Shown: positions 1 through 9,516, counted from the first letter of the stretch. The stretch: DNA of 64,000 bases from Rhizobium grahamii CCGE 502 (GCF_000298315.2 NZ_AEYE02000035.1:496001-560000), one strand, 5' to 3'. Translations and numbers: made by a program. The notes: generated by a model not told the origin, from the letters alone.

Positions 1-446
1 ACGATCCAAGCCGCTACAGTCCACAACTTGTGTCCTGGACCACAGCCGGACATGCTTGGGACTACCTTGACCCGGCCTTGCCGAAATTCGACAAGATGCC
101 TGCGAGGTGACGTCAGTCAATGGATGGCCGTACGCCATGAGCGTCCATCCTTTGTTGGGCCGCGACTTTCGGAGTTGGCGATTAGTTGGCGTGAAACTGT
201 ACAGGCCCCCGCTTTGCGTGTTCTTCACACGAACGAGAAAAGCTACTGGCCCCGGACGGCGACGAATTGACCAGGCTTTCACACAAAAATTTGTTTCCCA
301 GGTGGCAAGTGAGTTCCGAGATGAGGCTTCCTGTTAGGATCTAAAAAAAAATTGAAAATTCTGCACAAACACTCTTGCGGTTTGTCCACGATCCGCATAG
401 ATCACGGCCACCGACGCGGCGGGCCGAACCGGACCGATCTCGCGAG
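1..446. other. Left-end stretch without a convincing gene
   Basis: No open frame here has a recognisable protein family, a convincing ribosome-binding site or a compositional argument in its favour. The only certain element nearby is the tRNA that starts at 447. The A-rich run near 342-358 could be part of a promoter or a spacer but matches no clear promoter. Confidence 0.5.
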
Positions 447-522
447 GGGCGATTAGCTCAGTTGGTAGAGCGCCTCGTTTACACCGAGGATGTCGGGAGT
501 TCGAGTCTCTCATCGCCCACCA
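447..522 (+). tRNA. tRNA-Val (anticodon UAC)
   Basis: A complete cloverleaf can be drawn. The 7-bp acceptor stem pairs GGGCGAT (447-453) with ATCGCCC (512-518). The anticodon stem CCTCG (473-477) pairs with CGAGG (485-489) around the loop TTTACAC, which puts TAC at the anticodon and so reads GTA-type valine codons. The T-arm contains GTTCGAGTC-type sequence, and the genome-encoded CCA follows the discriminator A519, giving a 76-nt tRNA. The gene stands alone, with a dead IS110 element just downstream. No second copy of its 3' end was noticed in the window, so there is no evidence for an integrated island using it as an attachment site. Confidence 0.97.
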
Positions 523-686
523 TTTTCCCTCCTTTGCTTCAATACCGCTCTTGCGAAGAGGCGGCTTCATATCTCTAGACCGTATGTTCGTGGGCTGAAG
601 GTGGCCCGCCCCCACGATGAGCTGATTTCGGGGGCTGCTCTGGATAGGCCGGAGCCACCCGGCAGCTTAAGCGAAGGCTGAAAGAC

Positions 687-1602
687 GATAGCGTAATTTT
701 CCTCGGCTTGGATACGTCCAAGTTGAAGCTTTCAGTGGCCATTGCTGAAGGAGAACGCAACGGCGAGGTTCGGTTTTTCGGGGACATCTCTTCCGAGCCG
801 GGCGAGCTGACCGCGGTCTGGGGTTCCACATGAAGCTCATGTGGCGATCCGCGACTTGGTGCGGGCTCGCGAGGCAGCCAGCGATGCCCTGAAACAGGCG
901 CGCCAGCAACTTCAGTCTTTCTTGTTGCGTCATGGCCGGATCTATACCGGCCGCAAACCATAGACGCGCGCCCATATAAGATGGCCGACGTGCCAGGCCT
1001 TCGATCATCCCGCCCACCAGATCCTGGTGGCGGAATATTGCCAGGCCATCGAGGATGCCGGTGTGCGTCTGGACCGGCTGACCCAGCTGGTGGTGGAGAC
1101 TGCGGCATCTTGGTCGATGGCTCCGGTTGTGGCCGCCTACCAAGCGATGCGCGGCGTTGCATTCATGACGGCGGTCACCTTTGTCGTCGAAATCGGCTAT
1201 GTCAGGCGCTTTGATAATCCCCGTCAGTTAATGGCGTATCTTGGTCTTGTGCCGTCGGAAAGCTCGACGGGCGAACGGGTCAAGCGTGGTGGGATCACCA
1301 AGGCAGGCAACACAAGGGTGCGGCGGGTCCTTATAGAAGGCGCCTGGACATATCGCTTCCCTGCACGCGTAAGCCCTACGATCCAGGCAAGGCTAGGCGG
1401 ATTACCAAGGACCGTTCGAGAAATTGCCTGGCAAGGCCAAGTGCGGCTTTGTGCGCGCTATCGCAAGCTGATGGCAGCAGGCAAGCCAAAGGTCGTCGCG
1501 GTTACCGCCATTGCCGGTGAGATGGCAGCTTTTCTTTGGGCGATTGGACAGGTGGTCGCAGAGCAAACGAACTTTCGACGTAACGTGCGAATGACGATTT
1601 GA
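687..1602 (+). pseudogene. IS110-family transposase, broken (internal deletion, frameshift, stop)
   Basis: The remains of a DEDD-type IS110/IS902 transposase. The N-terminal part reads GLDTSKLKLSVAIAEGER from about 705, the start of the catalytic DEDD domain. After ISSEP (about 795-809) the sequence jumps straight to GELTAVW; in relatives these segments are separated by roughly 70 residues, so an internal deletion is inferred. One extra G near 820 then shifts the frame (frame 0 to frame 1), and a TAG at 961-963 replaces the tryptophan expected after GRIYTGRKP. From there the C-terminal Transposase_20 domain runs intact to 1602 (motifs LMAYLGLVPSE, GGITKAGNTRVRR). Inactive. The flanking 575-690 may be the left IS end, but no terminal repeats were identified. 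Confidence 0.88.
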
Positions 1603-1666
1603 ACGACCAGGCCATTGAAGATCGCAAAAACGGCACTAATTGGATGTGTCGCGAAGGGAGGCGGCA

Positions 1667-1894
1667 ATGCAAGACACCGATCTTCTTATTCTCTCCAGGG
1701 CCGTGCAACAATGGTACCGGTATTACGACGTAGATCCGGACGAACAGGCATCGACTTTTCTCAACCACGCAGCGATCGAGCTTTTCGATCAGGGCCATCG
1801 TTCGGTTGAAGGCATCGCTACGATGTTGATCGAGAACTACATCGGGGAATGGCCCATGATAATGAACGCGCCCGGCACAAATACACTTCAATAG
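1667..1894 (+). CDS. Small conserved-type hypothetical protein, 75 aa
   Basis: I do not recognise a named family. The start is set at ATG 1667 because a good ribosome-binding site, GGGAGG, lies just upstream; an in-frame TTG at 1640 would add nine residues but lacks one. The protein is acidic and probably helical (it contains WYRYYDVDPDEQASTFLNHA) and has no signal peptide or membrane segment. It follows the dead transposase and stands alone. The composition looks like coding sequence and the short length is usual for rhizobial orphan genes. Confidence 0.6.
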   Translation: MQDTDLLILSRAVQQWYRYYDVDPDEQASTFLNHAAIELFDQGHRSVEGIATMLIENYIGEWPMIMNAPGTNTLQ

Positions 1895-2528
1895 GCGAGA
1901 TCTAACGCGCCGTTTCCGTTGGAGGCGTGGCTCCCGCGGCCGAACTCTTTCCCGGTGTCTGCTTCAGGAGCACCGGGAGGCAAACGGCCTATGGAGATTC
2001 AATGGAGAGCGGGACGTTGGTTTTGCTCATGCCGTCAACGGCGTAAATCCTATGCGGGGTCAGCACCTTGGAAGCTATTTTGAAGCAACGATTGTGTCCG
2101 TCGCCGCCCGCTTTTGATCGCCCCCAGCGATCAGTTGCCTGTCTCAGCATACTTCCGGAGAGAGCACCCCGTCTTGGCTATGACCCGAGGAACACATGAG
2201 CACGACGAACAACGACGGCAAAGCCGAGAGCGCAATAAAAAGATTGGTCCGGCGTACGAATGACGGTTCATGCCGGCTACGAGGCCATCGGCCACGTTTT
2301 GGGGCGGATCTCCTGTCTGTCCAGGTGGACGACGGTCCGCCACGGACCTATGATCATGCATAGCAAACCGAATGTATAACCTTTTAGGCAAGGTTTTCGC
2401 CGTATCCGATTGATAAAGCGCATATTTCGCTGAAAAAATCCAGTGCGGCACTATTGCCGTTCTGCAACGGTCAGACCTTATGTGCCCGAATATAAGTACT
2501 TTCTTATGTTCGAGAGATTGCCAGGGCC
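1895..2528. other. Intergenic region with one hairpin
   Basis: No supported gene in about 630 bases. A strong inverted repeat TCCCGGTG / CACCGGGA (1950-1957 and 1971-1978) can form an 8-bp hairpin with a 13-nt loop, but there is no following T-run, so it is not a typical intrinsic terminator. It could end transcription of the preceding small gene or be part of a decayed mobile element. Confidence 0.4.
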
Positions 2529-2789
2529 ATGCACCCGAACATAGGCTCATGCGTCGAGAAACCGGCGCAATGCGATGGGATTATGACTAAAATTAGTATG
2601 AAATCTACGATTGCAGAGCTGATTGATCGCATCCTCAGAATTTGGTGCGATGAACATGGGCACAAGAAAGGAAGCATCGAAGCATCTCGAAAGGTGAAAA
2701 GCCTCACGCAGTGGATCGAGTTCGGCGTGACGGATGAGACAGAGCTTTCAGACCTCATTCGCGACGATATCGTAATCAGCACGAGGTAG
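2529..2789 (+). CDS. Hypothetical protein, up to 86 aa
   Basis: Unrecognised small protein. The likely true start is the internal ATG at 2583 (MTKISMKST...), preceded by a purine-rich GATGGGA; the upstream ATG at 2529 has no visible ribosome-binding site. The C-terminal half (SIEASRKVKSLTQWIEFG, then an acidic stretch ending DIVISTR) looks like folded helical protein rather than a random frame. It stands alone, convergent with the LssY-C gene at 2874-3740. Function unknown. Confidence 0.45.
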   Translation: MHPNIGSCVEKPAQCDGIMTKISMKSTIAELIDRILRIWCDEHGHKKGSIEASRKVKSLTQWIEFGVTDETELSDLIRDDIVISTR

Positions 2790-2873
2790 GCGGTGTCTTC
2801 TCGGTCCCGCTTCGCGGCCGATAGAGGCCCGTTACGTCCTTGCGGAATGGCTCGCTCCGACTCGGGAACCATC

Positions 2874-3740
2874 TTAGCCGGCAAATGGTGCCACGGTATT
2901 CTCTCGGCTGATTAGCTTTGCAACTGCAACCTCCCCGTCGGTAATGTAATGGTTGACCTTGCCGGTCACCAGACGCGAGCCTGACTGATGCCACGCGACC
3001 TCCCCAATGACGCATCTTTCTTTCAGTTCGTTGACGATGTAGTCACGCTCGGCATTCGTATCGGAATCGGTTGCGTGCGTGATCTTGAACGTTAGCCAAG
3101 TCAGAGATAGTCCGGTATCCCTTGTGCCCGCTCCAACCCACAGAACGCGCTCGTCGGTTGATGGCTTGTCCGTTTTTAGCCAAAAGCTCGCTTCGCTCAT
3201 ATCTTCGCTGGAATGGGTGAGACTAAGGGCCCAGAAACGAATATGATGGCGCTTGCGGGGGCTCCCGTCTATGGGCTCCTGAAACCCGACGTCCTGTCGC
3301 CTACCAAAAAGATAGAAGGTACTGAACGGCGCCGTGGGATAGGCAGAGTTCATAAGAAAGGCTCGCGCCATTCGGAGCGAGCTTGCCATCCCCAAACTGT
3401 CCGCCTTGGACCAACCCGCGATTTCGAACGCATCGTGGAGTTGCTGGAGCGTGCCGATGAGGACGAAATTGACGGGGTCACCGGGCAGGCCATCGGCGGT
3501 TATCGTATATCTCGGGATAAGTCCTCGATGGAGCACCTTCAAACTCAGGCGGACGATGTTCGGCAAGATGACGTACGCTGCCAAACCATAGGTGAGGCAA
3601 ACTGCGAAGACCCATGGAAGCCTTTGATCCGCCGTATCGAAAACAATGAAGACTATCAGCCAAACGCTGAGACCTCCCAAGCAGAACACAAGCAATCTCT
3701 GGAAGAAGCGCGTCAGCAATCTCACAACACTCCCCCTCAT
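2874..3740 (-). CDS. LssY C-terminal domain membrane protein
   Basis: A 288-aa protein with two hydrophobic segments at the N-terminus (about residues 12-35 and 42-62), then a soluble domain from about residue 80. The motif DPVNFVLIGTLQQLHDAF followed by AGWSKADSL is the hallmark of the LssY_C domain, found in bacterial membrane proteins often linked to PAP2 phosphatases; here the PAP2 part is missing and only this domain is present. Known family, unknown biochemical role. The ATG at 3740 has no clear ribosome-binding site; GTG at 3725, preceded by GGGGGAG, is a good alternative. It is a single-gene unit. Confidence 0.8.
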   Translation of the reverse strand: MRGSVVRLLTRFFQRLLVFCLGGLSVWLIVFIVFDTADQRLPWVFAVCLTYGLAAYVILPNIVRLSLKVLHRGLIPRYTITADGLPGDPVNFVLIGTLQQLHDAFEIAGWSKADSLGMASSLRMARAFLMNSAYPTAPFSTFYLFGRRQDVGFQEPIDGSPRKRHHIRFWALSLTHSSEDMSEASFWLKTDKPSTDERVLWVGAGTRDTGLSLTWLTFKITHATDSDTNAERDYIVNELKERCVIGEVAWHQSGSRLVTGKVNHYITDGEVAVAKLISRENTVAPFAG

Positions 3741-4141
3741 CGAGCGTCAGATGAATTCGCTGTTCGCAATTTTTACACCAAAATCTCCAATTGGTAGGCG
3801 TCTCCCCTTGATGGTGGATCTTTCGCGACGCGGACGGCGTCGGCCAACGAGAGGTTCCGCCTGAGTGACATGTATTGGTGCCTTGCTCATCTCCGATGTG
3901 GTCGTAACCGATATATCCAACAGGGCCCTACCTTACTCAAGGAAACCCGGATACTATAAGCTGGCTTCAAACCACATTGTGGAGGAGGCCGTAAGCGTTG
4001 ATCATGGCGTTGTTGCCGAAATGCGCCTACGCCATCCGGCGTCCGCAACGCAAAAACGTCCGGTATCGTACGCACTGCCTGAGGTATATTCATTTTTACG
4101 TTTTCTGATATCGTCCCCACCTGTTGTAGGGAGTCGAGGTC

Positions 4142-4369
4142 ATGTTTGTAAGCAATTTGGTGCCGGGCGCGTTTTATTGGGCAAGATCCACTAAGCATGC
4201 CGACGATAAGGCGACCATCGTGCAGGTCTCGATGGTTTTCGGCGAAGAGCCTGAGTATTGGACTCTCGCGGTCGTCGGATCCGAACAGCACCACATGATC
4301 AGCGATTTCGAGATCATTTCCCTGGCAGAGCCTCCAGGCGTCCATTCGCTTCGTCAGGCCGCGGAGTAG
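4142..4369 (+). CDS. Small hypothetical protein, 75 aa
   Basis: Unrecognised. ATG 4142 follows GAGTCGAGGTC, a fair ribosome-binding site. The protein (starting MFVSNLVPGAFYWAR) carries alternating hydrophobic and charged segments suggesting a small beta fold, including KATIVQVSMVFGEEPEYWTL. It has no signal peptide. It is convergent with the secreted protein gene at 4459-5475. Small genes of this kind are common on rhizobial accessory replicons, but a role cannot be assigned. Confidence 0.55.
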   Translation: MFVSNLVPGAFYWARSTKHADDKATIVQVSMVFGEEPEYWTLAVVGSEQHHMISDFEIISLAEPPGVHSLRQAAE

Positions 4370-4458
4370 CGATTTTCTTGATGCCCCTGGTGCAAGTTCA
4401 GGTCGATCTGGACATCCGCGATATCAGTCCCCACTTCACTAGGCGCTACCGAGCATGG

Positions 4459-5475
4459 CTAGGTTCTGGCGAGGGTGAATACAATCCGCCCGCCCTCGGG
4501 TATTGACTTCAAAGCGTTGACGGTCGAGCCGGCCTTTAAAGAATAGATGCCGAGTTTGGAATCGATGATGACATAGCCGTCGTATCGCCTGATCGTGTCT
4601 CCGGGCGCGAGACGAAATTCAGCCACTGATCCCAGCTTGCCGTTGCTCGACAGCATGACCCAGACGGTGGCCCCGTGCTCGTCACTTGCAAATTGGCGGC
4701 GGCCGCCATCCGGCCCTCTGCAGAAAACGCCATAGCCATTCGCAACCCAATCCTCGTAACGGTCTCCATCGAGGTCCGCGCCCGTGACGAATTTATCCGA
4801 AAGATCAATTTCAGACCCGTTGTTGCGCGAGTTGCATGCATCCTGCAGCCGGGCAATACTTTCGAGCATCTGCGCCGGGAATAATCCCTCCCATTTTCGA
4901 ACGTATTCCCGAGAGTCGATTTTCCTCGGCTTTCCTCCCTTCACGACCCGGGGCGCCGTCGAGGTCGATCGATTCTCATTTGTCTTTGTCAGGAAAGCCT
5001 GAAGCCTCGAGCGAAGTTCGACTTCGTCGCCATCGGTCGACAGCCGGAAAAAAAGGAGGAGCGAGCGGGATACAGCCTCAGGGAGGTAGATTGGACTGAT
5101 CCTTTCGGGATTGTCCTGTATCGTCACGCATGTGTCGCCGTCCTCAAGAAGGTAAAGGACCTGAACTTCCAGTCGGTTTTCGGCATTCGTCTTGGTCCCG
5201 AAAGCCGCCCATCCTTTTCCATCCCGGATCGTTTGCTCGACAAGGCCCCGTGCTTTTTCCGGCACATTGGCGAAGGCTGCCTGCGTGTCGTCCGCCATCT
5301 CCCCAGCGAAGACCGAGCCATCGGGAGAGATGTGGAGCTGCGAAGCAACGAGGTTCTCAAATGCTTCTGATCCCATTTGGAGGCATTTGGGCGATGGCCC
5401 CTCTTTCGAATGGGCCGTTCCCGCCACCAAAAGGCACATCGCAGCCAAGCAGTTCCTGAACCCTGCCGAAGTCAC
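4459..5475 (-). CDS. Secreted hypothetical protein with a C-terminal DxDGD segment
   Basis: 338 aa starting at GTG 5475, chosen because GGAGGGG lies six bases upstream. An N-terminal signal peptide is evident (a hydrophobic run LAAMCLLVAGTAHS, cleavage after about residue 23). The C-terminal third contains DLDGDRYEDWV, a calcium-loop-like or FG-GAP-like motif, followed by beta-rich sequence. The protein is probably periplasmic or exported. The middle region (about 80-200) is not recognised. The gene is divergent from the sigma factor gene, but there is no direct evidence that it belongs to that regulon. Confidence 0.7.
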   Translation of the reverse strand: MTSAGFRNCLAAMCLLVAGTAHSKEGPSPKCLQMGSEAFENLVASQLHISPDGSVFAGEMADDTQAAFANVPEKARGLVEQTIRDGKGWAAFGTKTNAENRLEVQVLYLLEDGDTCVTIQDNPERISPIYLPEAVSRSLLLFFRLSTDGDEVELRSRLQAFLTKTNENRSTSTAPRVVKGGKPRKIDSREYVRKWEGLFPAQMLESIARLQDACNSRNNGSEIDLSDKFVTGADLDGDRYEDWVANGYGVFCRGPDGGRRQFASDEHGATVWVMLSSNGKLGSVAEFRLAPGDTIRRYDGYVIIDSKLGIYSLKAGSTVNALKSIPEGGRIVFTLART

Positions 5476-5790
5476 GTTAGCCCCTCCTCGACGTCAACCG
5501 AGTTTCTTGCTGCAACGCACGCGGAAACACTTTCCGAAGCTGGTGATCGAATGGAGACCACGATTGGGAATAATCCATAGCAATTCCATCGGTTGCTGTC
5601 TCCGCAGTGGATGAAATGTGGGCGTCCATCTTGAAGGGTGGTGAATGAAAGAGAGCCACAGGGCCGCGCATTTGTAACGGTGTAGCGGTTTTTACTCCGG
5701 AGGTAAGGCCGAGGCACTAGGTCGCACCCTTCAAAATTTTTGTCGGAACTTTTTTCGCTGCAAGACATCAAAGACATTATGGAGGAGCCG

Positions 5791-6480
5791 ATGCCGAAAC
5801 ACGAAGAAAATGCAACCGCACCCGAACCAACCCAATCCGATCCGGAGCTTCTCGCATTGGTTCGTGCGGGACAGCCATTTGCATTTCGCCTGATCATGCG
5901 TCGATACAACCGCCGGCTCTATCGCATTGCCCGCGGTATCGTCCGTGACGATTCTCTGGCGGAGGATGTGCTCCAGGAAGCCTATTTGTTGGCGTTTCGT
6001 CATCTCGACGACTTCAATGGCAAGAGTACATTTTCAACCTGGCTGACACGCATCGTCATGAATGAAGCACTTGGACGTTTGCGCAAGGCAGGTCGGACTC
6101 CCGAAGTCCATCTCGGTGAAGAAGGGTTGCCAGGTCGTGTTCTCGACTTTCCAAGTGGCGCTGCTCTCGACAATCCGGAAATCACGATGGCCCAGAGGCA
6201 GATTTTGAAGCTGGTGGAAGCCGCTACCGACGAGCTTCCAGAGGAATTTCGCATTGTCTTCATTGCCCGGGTCATCGAGGAAATGACCGTCGAAGAAACT
6301 GCAGAACTGCTCTCATTGAAGCCGGAGACGGTTCGAAGTCGCCTTCATCGCGCACGCGCTGTGATCAGGGGAAAGTTGGATCGAATGATCGGGCCAATCG
6401 CTGTCGACGCATTTCCCTTTGCCGGCTGGCAATGCGAACAGCTCACCGAACGTATCATGAGACAGCTCTTTCCCCGATGA
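5791..6480 (+). CDS. ECF-type RNA polymerase sigma factor
   Basis: A sigma-70-family regulator of the extracytoplasmic-function class, 229 aa from ATG 5791. That start is preferred because GGAGGAG sits five bases upstream; ATG 5779 and TTG 5740 are in frame but poorer. Region 2 is clear (DSLAEDVLQEAYLLAF, then TFSTWLTRIVMNEAL), followed by region 4 with a helix-turn-helix (EMTVEETAELLSLKPETVRSRLHRAR). The roughly 35-residue tail is somewhat longer than in minimal ECFs. No anti-sigma factor or zinc-binding protein gene lies beside it, so how its activity is controlled is not visible here. Confidence 0.92.
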   Translation: MPKHEENATAPEPTQSDPELLALVRAGQPFAFRLIMRRYNRRLYRIARGIVRDDSLAEDVLQEAYLLAFRHLDDFNGKSTFSTWLTRIVMNEALGRLRKAGRTPEVHLGEEGLPGRVLDFPSGAALDNPEITMAQRQILKLVEAATDELPEEFRIVFIARVIEEMTVEETAELLSLKPETVRSRLHRARAVIRGKLDRMIGPIAVDAFPFAGWQCEQLTERIMRQLFPR

Positions 6481-6874
6481 TTGCTGTCGGACCCTCACCA
6501 GTTACAAGTTGAATAACAACCTGCGCAGTCCTGACGCCACTCCAAGTCGATCAGGATGTAAAGTCGCCTGTGCCATATGACCGGGCGCAACAAGTTCGTT
6601 CGCGTTCTTTTGCGATGGGCAGATGACGATCTTGATAGCCGTGACACGCCTGCTGGAGTGGTGGTACGAGCTTTTAAGGAGATTTTCTAAAGCGCGGACG
6701 TTCAGCGAGGTCAGCGGAGATTCCGAGGTCGTATTGTTCAAGTCAATCCCAAGTCTTACCTTCGGGAAGCCAGGGCGACGACTTGTTGTTGGGTGCTCCA
6801 GGGATGAATAGCCTAGGGCATCGACCGTTGCCAGCCCCATTTTCTCATCCTCACCCCGGATACGAACCTGTTCT
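6481..6874. other. Region between the sigma factor gene and dinB
   Basis: No firmly supported gene. A minus-strand frame running from about 6839 down to 6502 begins after GAGGATGAGAAA and could encode about 110 residues, but it matches nothing I recognise and its composition is ambiguous. The dinB promoter is expected in the last part of this stretch; no clear LexA box (GTTC-N7-GTTC type in alphaproteobacteria) was seen. Confidence 0.35.
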
Positions 6875-7975
6875 ATGACTGATCCTGTTAAAAGCCCATC
6901 GACGCACCAGATACGCAAGATCATCCATATCGACATGGACGCGTTTTATGCCTCCGTCGAGCAGCGGGATAATCCGGAGCTTCGCGGGCTCCCGGTTGCT
7001 GTCGGGGGCTCCGAGGCGCGTGGCGTTATCGCGGCGGCCAGCTACGAAGCCCGGACGTTCGGCGTTCATTCGGCCATGCCGTCCGTGACGGCAAAACGCA
7101 AATGTCCCGACCTCATCTTCGTAAGGCCTCGCTTCGACGTCTATAAGTCTATTTCCGCGCAAATCAGGGAAATCTTTGCCGAGTACACACCGCTGGTCGA
7201 ACCGGTTTCCCTCGACGAAGCCTATCTCGACGTATCCGAGAACTTGAAACAAATGACGATCGCGACCGAGATTGCCCTCGAGATCCGGCAGAAAATCAAG
7301 GCAGTGACCGGCCTGAATGCATCTGCCGGAATCTCCTACAACAAATTCCTCGCCAAAATGGCGAGCGATCTCAACAAGCCCAATGGCCAGGCAGTAATCA
7401 CTCCCAAAAGCGGACCTGGTTTCGTGGCTGGATTGCCGGTCAAGAAGTTCCATGGCGTCGGGCCAGCGACTGCCGAGAAGATGCATCGCCTCGGCATCGC
7501 AACGGGAGCCGACCTCAGGGAAAGGGAGATTGAATTTCTTGTCCGCCACTTCGGTAAATCCGGGCTCTACTTTTATGGCATCGCCCGCGGCATTGATGAA
7601 AGGCCGGTCAAGCCAGACCGGGTGCGAAAGTCAGTCGGAGCCGAAGACACATTCGCCCACGACATTCACGCCTACCAGGCTGCCACGGAGAATCTGACGC
7701 CACTTATCGCCAAGGTCTGGCGTTACTGCGAGGCCAACAGGATCACTGGAAAGACCATCACACTCAAGGTGAAATACTCGGACTTCACGCAGATCACTCG
7801 GGCTAGAAGTACGGTTCGCGGATTTCAATCGCCGGAAGAAATCGAGGAGACGGTTGGTGTCCTTCTGGAAGCTGTCTTCCCTGTCCGGAAAGGAATTCGC
7901 CTTCTGGGCGTGACGCTGTCTTCGTTAGAGCCACAGGTAGCAGGCTCGACAGAGCAGTTGCAGCTCACATTGTAG
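6875..7975 (+). CDS. dinB: DNA polymerase IV (Y-family translesion polymerase)
   Basis: 366 aa, the usual length for DinB. It is an error-prone polymerase that extends mismatched or damaged templates. The palm and fingers motifs are intact: IHIDMDAFYASVEQRD near residue 17 supplies the first metal-binding aspartate, and VSLDEAYLDVS near residue 112 supplies the catalytic Asp-Glu pair. The thumb helix-hairpin-helix (VKKFHGVGPATAEKMHRLG) and the little-finger domain follow (about 250-350). The C-terminal segment GSTEQLQLTL resembles a beta-clamp-binding peptide (QLxLx-like). It stands alone. Many rhizobia carry several dinB copies. Confidence 0.96.
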   Translation: MTDPVKSPSTHQIRKIIHIDMDAFYASVEQRDNPELRGLPVAVGGSEARGVIAAASYEARTFGVHSAMPSVTAKRKCPDLIFVRPRFDVYKSISAQIREIFAEYTPLVEPVSLDEAYLDVSENLKQMTIATEIALEIRQKIKAVTGLNASAGISYNKFLAKMASDLNKPNGQAVITPKSGPGFVAGLPVKKFHGVGPATAEKMHRLGIATGADLREREIEFLVRHFGKSGLYFYGIARGIDERPVKPDRVRKSVGAEDTFAHDIHAYQAATENLTPLIAKVWRYCEANRITGKTITLKVKYSDFTQITRARSTVRGFQSPEEIEETVGVLLEAVFPVRKGIRLLGVTLSSLEPQVAGSTEQLQLTL

Positions 7976-8166
7976 TGCGAGGTCCATACCCGCATTGGTG
8001 TCTTGAGTGTTGCTCAGGCCTGGCCCATCCCAAGGACATCTAGACGTGGTCGACCTCGTGCCCGCCGTCCCGTTCAACCCGGACAGCGCGAACCTCTGAC
8101 AAGGAATAAGGGTCGCCAACGGCAACTTGGCAGCTCCCGCCTGAGGGCTTGGCATCAGCCGTCGCC

Positions 8167-8584
8167 TCACCGCCACCGCGGAATTGACGCTGCGGGGCCC
8201 TGCCGTGTCGTCATGCAGAGGTCGGCCGCGGCGAAAAGGTTGATCTGGAACTCGCGTTGCCAGGCAGCCGTCCAGTCAGACGCCGAGGCATCAATGGAGA
8301 TCTCCGTGCGGATGCCAGCATTGTTGACCAGGCCATGGATGCGGTCAATGACCGATAAAGCCTTCGCCCACAGTTCGAACGGCCCTGCCTGCGTTGCAAG
8401 GTCCGCTTGAACGATCCAGCCCCCCACCGACCTCGGCAAGCAGCGCTTCTTCGCCGGCCTTGTCGCGTCCATAATGAATGACGGGCCTCGCTCCTTCCAG
8501 CGCAAGCTGCTTTACAATCGTCACGCCTATCCCGCCCGATGCGCCCGTGACAAGTATGACTTGACCTTCCAGCACCGCTTTCAT
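8167..8584 (-). pseudogene. Short-chain dehydrogenase/reductase, frameshifted and truncated
   Basis: The start is normal: AAGGAC then ATG 8584, followed by the Rossmann cofactor motif TGASGGIG. An extra G in a G-run near 8427 breaks the frame after LLAEVGG; the sequence resumes in another frame as WIVQADLAT, with the NNAG motif (LVNNAGIRTEIS) and INLFAAADL. Homology is lost at about residue 130, before the catalytic YxxxK, so the enzyme is dead. The gene follows the racemase remnant by a few bases, suggesting the two once formed an operon. Confidence 0.85.
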
Positions 8585-8588
8585 GTCC

Positions 8589-8945
8589 TTACCTCATTTC
8601 AGAAGGCCGGCCCTGCGGCCCCCAGGTGTCCGAAAGAGCGAACCCGTCCCTGAATGGATCGTCACCCGCCCCCCTAAGCTCGGTCCGGCCGTAGACGTAT
8701 CCCCAAACCGGTGATACGCGGCAGTACTGCCTTGCGGCCCGCAACCTCGGTCTCTCCGATAGCTTCCGCACGGAACTCGCCGCCGATAATCGAGCGCGAT
8801 GTCCTGATGTCGCCCACCGAGACCAGACCCCGCGCGTGCAGCGTCGCAAGATTGGCAGAGCTACCTATGCCGCAAGACGACGGTCAACCCCGCCGGGCTG
8901 CAACGTCGTGCAGGTGCGAATGGCGCCGTCTGTGTTCGAGACCGG
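8589..8945 (-). pseudogene. Proline racemase / hydroxyproline epimerase family, 3' remnant
   Basis: Only the C-terminal third survives, with at least two frame breaks. Read on the minus strand, TDGAIRTCTTLQPGGVDR is followed after a one-base loss (near 8880) by SSCGIGSSANLATLHARG, which carries the second catalytic cysteine motif (CGTGxxA-type). It continues SIIGGEFRAEAIGETEVAG, then breaks again near 8703 before YVYGRTELRG and DDPFRDGFALSDTW, the family's typical ending. Intact relatives racemise proline or epimerise or dehydrate hydroxyproline. Its stop lies four bases before the SDR remnant's start, so a two-gene imino-acid-type operon has decayed together. Confidence 0.8.
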
Positions 8946-9516
8946 TGACCACGCAGGCTATCATTTTAGTCCAGTGATAATGCTGGTTTCGATCCCAATC
9001 GTTATGGCTGCCGTCGCCATTACGATACTTCGCGTCAAGCATGCTTTAAAAGGCAGAGACGTAAGGGCTGTTCCACTTCACCCTGCAATGCGCGTCGGAA
9101 AAGGGCGAACCCGGAGGCCGCACCCTTAGGCCACCGACTTCCGTCGCAGCATCCGGGTTAGGTTACGCCTCCTCTCGTGAAGAAGGTCTCCGCGAGTGGC
9201 AGATAGCCGGCCCCGGCAAGGCGTCGGCGACCTTGCTCAGCGAACGCGATTGCCGTTGGCTGGAAAGCGGTGCAGCTTGTCGGCCATTGTTACCATCTCG
9301 GCACCCGTGTAACTCGACGGCCGATTCATGACTTAAAATACTTTCGTTCTAAGGCGTCGCGCACTTCTCAGCCAGCAGACGGCCCCGTACTGTCGATCGC
9401 CGGTTTATCGCAAATCAAAAGGTCTCGATCAATAATCCGCCGATTGGCAATCTCAAGTTGGCTTTTAAGGGCGAAGCTATGACCTGCTTGCGAGCGAGTT
9501 ACCCATGCCATCAGCG
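8946..9516. other. Degenerate intergenic region
   Basis: Nothing convincing. The 5' two-thirds of the racemase gene should lie here if it had survived, but no trace was recognised. A short plus-strand frame around 8980-9060 encodes one hydrophobic stretch without start signals and is probably accidental. Confidence 0.4.

Noticed and set aside
334-615. Minus-strand reading frame across the tRNA
   Set aside because: It lies antisense to a complete tRNA and encodes arginine-rich nonsense typical of GC-rich shadows.
575-1162. Long minus-strand frames opposite the IS110 remnant
   Set aside because: They are antisense to recognisable transposase sequence and match nothing.
2131-2550. Possible 139-aa minus-strand gene
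   Set aside because: Cysteine- and arginine-rich composition, no ribosome-binding site, no recognisable family.
5740-5790. GGAAC motif as an EcfG-type promoter for the sigma factor
   Set aside because: A GGAACT is present near 5745, but no CGTT-like -10 element occurs at the required spacing, and the motif lies inside the extended reading frame.
6875-6890. LexA box upstream of dinB
   Set aside because: No GTTC-N7-GTTC repeat was found before the start.
8980-9129. Small plus-strand membrane protein
   Set aside because: One hydrophobic stretch without start signals, overlapping the edge of the racemase remnant.
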